DNA of 10,910 nt, taken from NCBI GenBank assembly GCA_022573485.1, contig JACZTW010000114.1, forward strand, positions 1-10,910, given 5' to 3'. This stretch comes from Planctomycetota bacterium (GTDB lineage: Bacteria; Planctomycetota; Phycisphaerae; UBA1845; CAIVHJ01). How positions within the stretch are numbered: position 1 is the first letter of the stretch; every line of letters begins with the position of its first letter. Below are positions 1 to 5,473 of the stretch, piece by piece. A model generated the notes under the pieces. That model made no database searches. It was not told the DNA's origin and saw nothing but the letters and a program-made list of their open reading frames with translations. A program made the translations under genes and the position numbers.

Positions 1-458
1 ATCGGATGCACCGCGAACAGCATCCCCGCCAGCAAGCCCCCAAGCGCGCTGGCCCCCAGCCGCCGCGCCAGCCACCAAACAGCCACACTGATCGCCGCGT
101 GCAGCAGCACGTTGGCTGCATGGAACGGCAAGGGATGATCGCCGAACAGCCGCCGCTCCAGGGCGAAGGTCTGCACGGTCAGCGGTCGATAAGGCCGATC
201 GGCATCGCCCGCCCATTCGCCCAGCGACCACCACGTCCGCCGCCAAGGCTCCCACCACGGCGCGTCAGGATCAGTCGCGGGGTTCTCGATAATCACCGGC
301 ACATCATCGTAAGTGAACCCGTTCGGCAGGGCGTTGAGATACACCACAATGGCCGCCAGTGCCACGCACAGCGCCCCGCGCCGAGCGCACCACCCAACCA
401 CGGACGGCACCGCCTCCGCATTCGTACGCTGGTTTGTCGTGGATCGAACGGAACTCAT
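1..458 (-). CDS. TMTC-like membrane glycosyltransferase, N-terminal part (cut by window edge)
   Basis: The visible 152 residues match the start of the multi-membrane GT-C-type glycosyltransferases related to TMTC/O-mannosyltransferases, often followed by tetratricopeptide repeats. Such proteins transfer sugars from lipid-linked donors outside the cytoplasmic membrane. A hydrophobic segment lies at about residues 28-45 and runs into LNALPNGFTYDD, with the Asp51-Asp52 pair of the first extracytoplasmic loop typical of the family. Next come RPYRPLTVQTFALERRLFG (88-106), the family's 'YRPL' motif, then a second hydrophobic stretch (about 113-131) and a third ending in LFAVHP (147-152). ATG 458 is the only good start: an in-frame TGA lies three codons upstream. 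No clear Shine-Dalgarno is visible. The C-terminal half, including any TPR repeats, lies outside the window, so substrate and exact subfamily are unknown. It is divergent from the dioxygenase gene across 122 bp. Confidence 0.8.
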   Translation of the reverse strand, partial: MSSVRSTTNQRTNAEAVPSVVGWCARRGALCVALAAIVVYLNALPNGFTYDDVPVIIENPATDPDAPWWEPWRRTWWSLGEWAGDADRPYRPLTVQTFALERRLFGDHPLPFHAANVLLHAAISVAVWWLARRLGASALGGLLAGMLFAVHP

Positions 459-500
459 TGATGTTCAGCCCACTAATGCCACCGGCCACGTTGCCGCACT

Positions 501-528
501 TTGAAGATACCCTGCTCTTCGCTAAGAT
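501..528 (+). promoter_or_regulatory. Candidate promoter of the homogentisate dioxygenase gene
   Basis: A TTGAAG (501-506) and a TAAGAT (523-528) box are separated by 16 bp, each matching four of six sigma-70 consensus bases. They lie in the 122-bp divergent gap and would give a leader of about 45 nt before the ATG at 581. It is the best match I see in the gap, but it could be chance. No operator-like repeat overlaps it. Confidence 0.35.
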
Positions 529-580
529 ACAGAGCGTTCGTACTGGATTCCAACCGTCATCCGCTCCAGAGGGCCACGAC

Positions 581-1789
581 ATGATCGACTATCACCGACT
601 CGGCGATGTGCCGGCCAAGCACCACATCACCTTCCGCGACGGCGACCGGCTTTTGATGGAGCAGTGTGTCACCCGGCGGGGCTTCGACGGGGCCTACAGC
701 ATCCTGTATTTCCAGATTCCCCCGACCGACGAAACCGCCGTGGAGTCGATGGAGCTGCCCGGCTTCTGCCCGGTCAGCCGCATCGAGAAGCAGCCGCTGC
801 ACCGCCGCCATATACAGACCGCGAAACTCCAGCATAACGGCGATTTCCTCACCGGCCGAAAGACCGTGCTGATGAACGAGGACGTGCATATCGGCATCGT
901 CAAGACCGCCGCCGGCCCCGGCCCGGACTTCTTCAGCAACAGCGACGGCGACGAATGCTGGTTCGCGTTTGACGGCGGCGGCCGGCTCGAAACATTGTAC
1001 GGCACGCTGCACTACAAGAAGCACGACTACCTCATCATCCCCAAGGCCACGCCCTATCGTTTGCACCCGGAGAGCGACCGGGCGACGTTTCTGGTCTTCG
1101 AAGGGCGCGGGTTCATCGACATTCCCAAGCAGTTCCGCAACGACCGCGGCCAACTGACCCTGGACGCGCCCTATTCGCATCGCGACTTTCGCCGCCCAAC
1201 CGAGCTGATCGCCTTCGACGCTGCCACCCACGGCCAGGCGCCCTATCGCCACATCATCAAGTGCCACGACCAATTGACCGTACATCTCTCGAAGCATTGG
1301 CCTTGGGAGCTCAAGGGCTGGGACGGCTATTCGTATCCGATCGCGTTCAACATGCACGACTATCAGCCGCGCACCGGCCTGGTCCACTTGCCGCCGACGA
1401 TCCACATTACCTTCGCCGGCAACGACTTCATCATTTGCAGTTTTGTGCCGCGTAAGGTGGATTACTACGACAAGGACGGCGCCCAGTCGATCCCTTGCCC
1501 CTACGGCCACGCCAGTGTGGACTGCGACGAGATCCTCTACTATGTCGAGGGCAACTTCACGTCGCGTAAGGGCATCGAGCCGCAGTCGATCAGCCTGCAC
1601 CCCATGGGCATCGCCCACGGCCCACACCCCGGCACGTACGAAAAGTCCGTCGGCACCGACCGCACCGCCGAACTTGCCGTCATGTGCGACACCTTCAAAC
1701 CTCTCTGGCTAACCACCGTCGCCGACACGATCGAACAAAAGGACTACCACACCGCCTGGGTCCAAACCGAATCGGCGGTGCATAAGTAG
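581..1789 (+). CDS. hmgA: Homogentisate 1,2-dioxygenase
   Basis: This non-haem Fe(II) dioxygenase opens the ring of homogentisate with O2 to give 4-maleylacetoacetate, the committed step of tyrosine and phenylalanine catabolism in the cytoplasm. The 402-residue product has the family's double-cupin layout. The C-terminal metal site is visible: His310 in PYGHASVDCDE, Glu317 in DEILYYVEGN, and His346 in GIAHGPHPGTYE. These correspond to the His-Glu-His iron ligands of the family. The DEILYYVEGNF and SLHPMGIAHGPHPG wording is that of the bacterial clade distinct from the Pseudomonas/human form (SEFMG, AHGPD). The ATG at 581 is chosen because AGAGGG precedes it by about 8 nt; the frame is open upstream to 359 but that part overlaps the divergent gene and is not protein-like. 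No other homogentisate-pathway gene lies in the window. The stop codon sits in the first unit of a heptamer array (1786-1834). Confidence 0.93.
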   Translation: MIDYHRLGDVPAKHHITFRDGDRLLMEQCVTRRGFDGAYSILYFQIPPTDETAVESMELPGFCPVSRIEKQPLHRRHIQTAKLQHNGDFLTGRKTVLMNEDVHIGIVKTAAGPGPDFFSNSDGDECWFAFDGGGRLETLYGTLHYKKHDYLIIPKATPYRLHPESDRATFLVFEGRGFIDIPKQFRNDRGQLTLDAPYSHRDFRRPTELIAFDAATHGQAPYRHIIKCHDQLTVHLSKHWPWELKGWDGYSYPIAFNMHDYQPRTGLVHLPPTIHITFAGNDFIICSFVPRKVDYYDKDGAQSIPCPYGHASVDCDEILYYVEGNFTSRKGIEPQSISLHPMGIAHGPHPGTYEKSVGTDRTAELAVMCDTFKPLWLTTVADTIEQKDYHTAWVQTESAVHK

Positions 1790-1834
1790 GAAGCAGGCAA
1801 TAGTCAGTAGCCCGTAACGGGTAGCCAGTAGTCG
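1786..1834 (+). repeat. Heptamer array over the dioxygenase stop codon
   Basis: Seven in-phase 7-bp units, the first two degenerate and the last five close to GTARYSR (for example GTAGCCC, GTAACGG, GTAGCCA, GTAGTCG). The TAG of the dioxygenase gene (1787-1789) falls in the first unit. The same repeat family, in the same orientation relative to the upstream gene, occurs at 5439-5473 and 9371-9405. Confidence 0.75.
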
Positions 1835-1848
1835 GCAAGGAATCGTAT

Positions 1849-1869
1849 CGGCCTGCGTCCCGCAGGCCG
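1849..1869. repeat. Solo palindrome, REP-like hairpin
   Basis: CGGCCTGCG, a TCC loop and CGCAGGCCG form a perfect 9-bp stem about 60 bp beyond the dioxygenase stop. No T-run follows, so an intrinsic terminator is not clearly supported. Nearly the same sequence, in the opposite orientation, forms the right arm of the element at 3894-3960, which marks it as a dispersed repeat. The rest of the gap, 1870-1991, shows nothing I can assign. Confidence 0.6.
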
Positions 1870-1991
1870 TAGCTGGCGAACGCTCGTCAGCAGCTTAAGA
1901 GAGGCAAGCCCCACGGCAGGGCGATCGACCCATATGAGGTAGCTACGCTGTTCCGTACCGCGACATCCAGGGCGTTTTGGGGGCGTTCCAA

Positions 1992-2072
1992 ATACTAATT
2001 TCATGATAAACTATCAAGAATTAGTATATACTGCTTGACTCCCCCTCCAATCAACTATACTAATTCTTGATA
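1992..2072. promoter_or_regulatory. Three-site operator-like repeat upstream of the Fic gene
   Basis: The 17-bp sequence TATACTAATTCTTGATA is present at 2056-2072 and, exactly inverted, at 2012-2028. A diverged copy in the first orientation (ATACTAATTTCATGATA) lies at 1992-2008. The exact pair is separated by 27 bp and the diverged copy sits 3 bp from the inverted one. The stretch is strongly AT-rich in a G+C-rich setting. Copy 3 covers the likely -10 box of the Fic gene, so a bound protein would be expected to repress it. The Fic protein's own C-terminal winged helix is one possible binder; this is inference. Confidence 0.65.
2035..2061 (+). promoter_or_regulatory. Candidate promoter of the Fic gene
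   Basis: TTGACT at 2035-2040 lies 15 bp before TATACT (2056-2061), or 17 bp before TACTAA (2058-2063). The -35 matches five of six consensus bases. It sits between the two exact operator copies and its -10 overlaps the second one. An AGGAGG Shine-Dalgarno follows at 2093-2098, 11 nt before the Fic ATG. Confidence 0.5.
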
Positions 2073-2109
2073 ATTTAGCATGAGATTAGCATAGGAGGTT
2101 ATTCCGCCG

Positions 2110-3438
2110 ATGCTGCGGATCCCAAAATCCCCGCCGCCCTTCGACGAATTGATCCAGGAGGCAGCCCAGTCCGGACGCCTTGAGGCTGTCCTGGGGACTA
2201 CTGTGCGTCCCTCAATTCGGTATCACCACTGGGACAAACTGCGCCATCTCAAACCCCCGGATGATTTTAGCCACCGGGAGTGGTGGCTCTCGTTGAAGTT
2301 CCGACGCGGACCGCTGGCGAAGATCGTGCCTCTGCAGAGTACCGAGAGGACTCCGTTCACTTATGTTTTGGCTGATCCGATTCCGGAGAGACTGCACGAT
2401 ATCGATCTACGGGGCGGAGGCGTCATCGCAATGCCTGAGCCGATCACGAACCCCGAGACGAAGGACCGGTACTTGATCAGTTCCTTGATCGAGGAAGCAA
2501 TCAGATCGAGCCAATTGGAGGGAGCCGCCACAACACGCGCCGCCGCGGGTGAAATGATTCGCGCCGGTCGTTCCCCGCGCGACCGGAGCGAACGAATGAT
2601 CCTGAACAACTTTCGAACGATGCAGCGAATAGGCGCGCTCCGCGATGAACGGCTGACGAAGGAACTTGTTTGCGAGTTGCATCATCTTATAACGCAAGAC
2701 ACGCTCGATGATCCATCGATGACCGGCCGATTCCGTACGCCGGATCGAAAGATCGACGTGGGTGATGATTACGGGCAGACGTTCCACATCCCTCCGCGCG
2801 CCGAGGAGCTGGAGGACCGGATGGACGTGATGTGTGCGTTCGCCAATCACGAAATTCCAAAGGAGTTTGTGCATCCTGTCATTCGATCGATGATTCTCCA
2901 TTTTTGGCTCGCGTACGATCATCCATTCGTCGATGGAAACGGCCGAACAGCCCGTGCTCTTTTCTATTGGTCGATGCTGCGTTGTGGTTATTGGCTGTGT
3001 GAGTACATCTCGATTTCGGAGATCATACTCAAGGGGCCTTCGAAATACGGACGGGCATTTCTTCACACGGAAACCGACGACAATGACTTGACATACTTCC
3101 TGATTTATCATCTCGACGTCATTCGACAGAGTTTCGACCAACTGGATGCGTACGTAAAACGCAAGACTGAAGAACTGCACAGACTCGAACAAAAACTCCG
3201 GGGGCTGAGACTCCTCAACCACCGCCAGGAAGCGATCATGAGCCACGCGCTTCGACATCCGCATCACGACTATGTGATCGAGTCCCACCGCGCCAGCCAC
3301 GGTGTGACCCACCAGACCGCGCGCACTGATCTGCTCAACCTCGCAAAACGTGGTCTGCTCGATTCTCGAAAAGTCGGACGTGAATGGCACTTTCGACCTT
3401 CACCGGATCTCGATCGGCGGTTGGTCGAGATGGCCTGA
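2110..3438 (+). CDS. Fic-family protein adenylyltransferase (AMPylase) with C-terminal winged helix
   Basis: Fic enzymes transfer AMP (sometimes another nucleotide moiety) from a nucleotide to a hydroxyl side chain of a target protein. The complete core motif HPFVDGNGRTAR is at residues 271-282, with catalytic His271. An inhibitory-helix motif SSQLEG at 133-138, with Glu137 as the expected inhibitory glutamate, lies N-terminal to the Fic core; that makes this a class II, self-inhibited Fic protein. QTFHIPP (223-229) fits the target-binding flap. Residues 1-110 hold an N-terminal domain I do not recognise. Residues about 370-432 look like a winged helix (THQTARTDLLNLAKRGLL), suggesting DNA binding or self-regulation. 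All key residues are intact and a strong AGGAGG supports ATG 2110. No separate antitoxin gene is adjacent, which fits built-in inhibition. Codons look less G+C-rich by eye than the neighbours', a hint of transfer. The target is unknown. Confidence 0.92.
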   Translation: MLRIPKSPPPFDELIQEAAQSGRLEAVLGTTVRPSIRYHHWDKLRHLKPPDDFSHREWWLSLKFRRGPLAKIVPLQSTERTPFTYVLADPIPERLHDIDLRGGGVIAMPEPITNPETKDRYLISSLIEEAIRSSQLEGAATTRAAAGEMIRAGRSPRDRSERMILNNFRTMQRIGALRDERLTKELVCELHHLITQDTLDDPSMTGRFRTPDRKIDVGDDYGQTFHIPPRAEELEDRMDVMCAFANHEIPKEFVHPVIRSMILHFWLAYDHPFVDGNGRTARALFYWSMLRCGYWLCEYISISEIILKGPSKYGRAFLHTETDDNDLTYFLIYHLDVIRQSFDQLDAYVKRKTEELHRLEQKLRGLRLLNHRQEAIMSHALRHPHHDYVIESHRASHGVTHQTARTDLLNLAKRGLLDSRKVGREWHFRPSPDLDRRLVEMA

Positions 3439-3452
3439 ATGCCCCGCCGGCG

Positions 3453-3589
3453 TGCGACCTGCGGCCTGTCGAGCAGTGCCTTCGAGCGCCAGGAATGACG
3501 GTCCCTACTTATTTGAACGCCGGGGTGCCACTGGCGGCTTGTCCGACAGTGCCTTCGTAAGCCAGGAATGACAGTCCTTATCCATCTGG
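3453..3589 (+). repeat. Two diverged copies of a 64-bp repeat with a hairpin
   Basis: Copies at 3453-3516 and 3526-3589 align without gaps at an offset of 73 bp, with 47 of 64 positions identical. The shared core is CAGTGCCTTCG, three variable bases, then GCCAGGAATGAC. In the second copy CACTGGCGG (3529-3537) and CCGACAGTG (3543-3551) form a 9-bp stem with one mismatch. The block fills the gap between the Fic stop and the small minus-strand gene, and the second copy overlaps that gene's stop codon. Confidence 0.65.
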
Positions 3590-3790
3590 ATGCTCCAACT
3601 CGTCGCCGAATCTGGTGGCCTGGAAGAACTGTTTGCCTTCGGGGGTCATGTATTTCCAGAAGAAGTCGCGGGCTTCGCCCATGTAGCGGAGGAGTTCTTC
3701 CGGGGTGCAGTCTTTGAAACGCTCGATGTAGGCGTCGATTTCGGCGTTGCTCTGGGCGTCGCTTTCGCTTGTTCGAGATGTCTCTTTCAT
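3578..3790 (-). CDS. Small acidic hypothetical protein (70 aa)
   Basis: I do not recognise a family. From ATG 3790 the product is 70 residues, soluble, rich in Glu, Asp, Lys and aromatic residues, with no signal peptide or membrane segment. The segment EIDAYIERFKDC and PEELLRYMGEARDFFWKYM looks like two amphipathic helices, and the composition is protein-like, unlike the Arg/Pro/Ser-rich readings produced by shadow frames here. A longer form starting at GTG 3826, with a GAG five bases upstream, adds 12 residues; neither start has a strong Shine-Dalgarno. It lies convergent to the Fic gene and downstream of the lipoprotein gene on the same strand, about 190 bp away, so cotranscription is possible. 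Its stop codon is embedded in the second copy of the 64-bp repeat. Confidence 0.5.
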   Translation of the reverse strand: MKETSRTSESDAQSNAEIDAYIERFKDCTPEELLRYMGEARDFFWKYMTPEGKQFFQATRFGDELEHPDG

Positions 3791-3851
3791 GGAATGTCCG
3801 GGTGATCTGTCGAATCGGGTCGTCACAGCTCAATAGAGTGCGTCTGCCAAA

Positions 3852-3867
3852 TCCCGGCGCGCCGGGA
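3852..3867. repeat. Perfect 16-bp palindrome
   Basis: TCCCGGCGCGCCGGGA is fully self-complementary. It lies about 115 bp beyond the lipoprotein stop on the minus strand and just upstream of the small gene. A short ATTT follows on the minus strand, too weak to call it a terminator with confidence; it may instead be a protein-binding site or another repeat fragment. Confidence 0.45.
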
Positions 3868-3893
3868 AAGTCAAGTCGAAAGACCCTGCCCGT

Positions 3894-3960
3894 GGCTTGC
3901 CGTCTGGCAGCCCGTTCAAGCGGTCGGGTGGGCAAGCCGACGGGCTGCGAGACGCAGGCC
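3894..3960. repeat. REPIN-like double hairpin element
   Basis: The left arm 3894-3914 and right arm 3941-3960 are inverted copies, differing by two substitutions and one gap over 21 positions. Each arm is itself a hairpin (GGCTTGCC with GGCAGCCC on the left; GGGCTGCG, AGA, CGCAGGCC on the right). This nested design, about 67 bp in all, is shared with the elements at 9076, 9275 and 10177. It lies immediately downstream of the lipoprotein gene. Confidence 0.6.
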
Positions 3961-3982
3961 GCTACCTAAGACTGAAACCGCT

Positions 3983-5161
3983 CTATGAACCTGAGTTGAG
4001 CTGAATGAATTCAATCGTGGCCCGGCGCCGAGCGGCGCGGTAGAAGTTCATCAAGCTCCCGACCGACGCCTCTTGCTCCGACTGCGTGATGAACTTGCGG
4101 ATCGGCTGGCCTGCGTATTCGGTTGCAGGGAAAAAATCGTTGACGTCAACAACGGCATCCGCTGAAAAGAATTCCATCGAATCCTGATAGAACTTCCACT
4201 CGGTGGCATTCAGTTCGTGGTCGGTGAGCACGACCAGCGTGAGCTTGAAATGCCTCTGTGAATCCTCAGCACTCGGCACACGCCGGCCATTGGCGGCGAC
4301 AATGTCATCAATGGTCAACTCGACGATTTCATCGGCCGTGAATTGAAACAAGCTCAGCGGCGCGGGGTTGATTGCGACTTGAATCGGATCGACTTCGCTT
4401 GGATCAGCGAGCCCCATCAAATAGAGTTCGATGGGCGAATAAGGCACGCTGTTGAACGACCGGCCGCCGAAGGCGACCTCTCCGGAAGACAACTCGAACT
4501 GGCCGTTGCCGAGATCGACCAACGTGCCGGGCAACCAGCCGCCCAATTGCCCGCCGGCGCTGGTGAAGCCCCAGTGGCTGTCGCTGTCGGTGACTTGCTG
4601 CGCCAGAACATCGGGCGCCAGAAATCGCACGCCCCAACCGTGGGCCAATTCGTGCAGCGAAGGCCCCAGCACCAGCGAATCCTTACGGGCCAAATAAATG
4701 TAGCTTCGCAGGTTCGGCAGGGCGGCAAAAGACGACACCGACACGAACGGTCCCAGTCCGGCCTCGGGCACCTTGATGGCGATGTTGAAGCCCCCGACGG
4801 CGTTGAAGCGCAACTGCGCGCGATGGGCGTCGAGCGTGAAGAGCACAAAGTCGGCATCATTGGGGAATTGCCCGGCGAACCGTGTGATGAACTGCTCGAC
4901 GGACGCCTGCAGGAGCAGGGTCGGCTCGATCTCCGAGCGCTTCAGCAGATCGCTGAAACACGCCGGATCGACAAAGGCGACTGCCTGGCGGGAAGGCGCC
5001 AGTTGGAAGGAACCATCCGCGAGGCATTCGTCGTCCTGCTGGTTGGCATTGCCGTTGGCAGCCACGTCCCCGCCTGTGCAGCCCGCGCCGGCCAGCGCGG
5101 CTCCGCTGACGCACAGGAGAATGACGAGTCTGATAGGCCAATGAGTCTGTGGCACGCTCAT
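3983..5161 (-). CDS. Secreted lipoprotein with HELAH zinc-protease-like motif
   Basis: The 392-residue product has a lipoprotein signal: RLVILLCVSGAALAGAG followed by Cys28, the likely lipidated residue, with a G-A-G-C lipobox. After a Gly/Asn/Gln linker comes a folded domain. SLHELAHGWGVRF (168-180) contains HExxH with His170, Glu171 and His174, as in zinc metalloproteases. The metzincin pattern would continue to a third His at position 180, but this is Phe. Other candidates for a third ligand are His196 in SHWGFTSAGGQLGG and Glu245 in YSPIELYLMG, both in strongly motif-like segments. I infer a membrane-anchored, extracytoplasmic peptidase or a non-catalytic relative; substrate unknown and the exact family not named. 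ATG 5161 has AAGGA about 5 nt upstream. A possible -35 TTGAAA (minus strand, 5213-5218) is followed by a small CGGG/CCCG palindrome at 5200-5212. Confidence 0.75.
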   Translation of the reverse strand: MSVPQTHWPIRLVILLCVSGAALAGAGCTGGDVAANGNANQQDDECLADGSFQLAPSRQAVAFVDPACFSDLLKRSEIEPTLLLQASVEQFITRFAGQFPNDADFVLFTLDAHRAQLRFNAVGGFNIAIKVPEAGLGPFVSVSSFAALPNLRSYIYLARKDSLVLGPSLHELAHGWGVRFLAPDVLAQQVTDSDSHWGFTSAGGQLGGWLPGTLVDLGNGQFELSSGEVAFGGRSFNSVPYSPIELYLMGLADPSEVDPIQVAINPAPLSLFQFTADEIVELTIDDIVAANGRRVPSAEDSQRHFKLTLVVLTDHELNATEWKFYQDSMEFFSADAVVDVNDFFPATEYAGQPIRKFITQSEQEASVGSLMNFYRAARRRATIEFIQLNSGS

Positions 5162-5324
5162 CTGGATCCTTCACTGCGAAGACTGCGGTAAGTCTTATTC
5201 GGGCTATTCCCGTTTCAATTACGGCACCATACAGCAATTGCCGTGCCGCTTTCAATCTCATCGGCAAATGCGGGGGTGGATCCGAAAAGCCTTGCGTGGC
5301 CCACGGTGAGCCAGACAGTTCATG

Positions 5325-5379
5325 CCGCAGAGATCGCGGAGAACGCAGAAAAGAGAAAAGAGAAAAAAGCGCTTTTTTC
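5325..5379. repeat. Shared CCGCAGAGATCGCGG motif plus A/T palindrome in the kinase-lipoprotein gap
   Basis: CCGCAGAGATCGCGG (5325-5339) is identical to sequences at 9046-9060 and 9257-9271, which marks it as a dispersed repeat core. It is followed by a purine-rich run (GAAAAGAG type) and a perfect 18-bp palindrome GAAAAAAGCGCTTTTTTC at 5362-5379. Read on the minus strand, from the kinase gene, the palindrome is followed by a T-rich tract and could act as a weak terminator. The rest of 5162-5438 holds the lipoprotein upstream region and nothing else I can name. Confidence 0.5.
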
Positions 5380-5438
5380 GGTTGGTATGGTCGTAGATGA
5401 GTCATGCGATCCCCACTTGCACCGTGCCCGTCCTCAAC

Positions 5439-5473
5439 TGGCTACTCGTTACTCGTTACTGGCTACCGACTAC
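5439..5473 (-). repeat. Heptamer array supplying the kinase stop codon
   Basis: Five exact 7-bp units of type GTARYSR read on the minus strand (GTAGTCG first, then GTAGCCA, then two GTAACGA, then GTAGCCA). The kinase reading frame enters the array and stops at TAG (5463-5465) in its second unit. On the gene's sense strand the array is preceded by GCAGCCAAA, almost identical to GCAGCTAAA before the array at 9371-9405. Confidence 0.8.

Noticed and set aside
359..580. N-terminal extension of the dioxygenase to an ATG at 359
   Set aside because: It overlaps the divergent glycosyltransferase gene, reads as Arg/Pro/Thr-rich sequence, and the ATG at 581 has a proper Shine-Dalgarno and begins where the family begins.
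557..1627. Long open frame on the minus strand (356 codons) opposite the dioxygenase
   Set aside because: It is antisense to a gene with intact iron ligands, has a Val/Ala/Arg-rich composition without motifs, and follows from codon bias in G+C-rich DNA.
2407..3390. Open frame on the minus strand opposite the Fic gene
   Set aside because: The plus strand has the full Fic motif, strong Shine-Dalgarno and promoter; the antisense reading shows no domain.
4343..5191. Open frame on the plus strand opposite the lipoprotein
   Set aside because: Gln/Arg/Gly-rich with no motif; the minus strand has a signal peptide and HELAH motif.
4857..5405. Open frame on the minus strand covering the lipoprotein start and upstream gap
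   Set aside because: Its upstream part translates a purine-rich repeat tract and the rest is the lipoprotein read in another frame.
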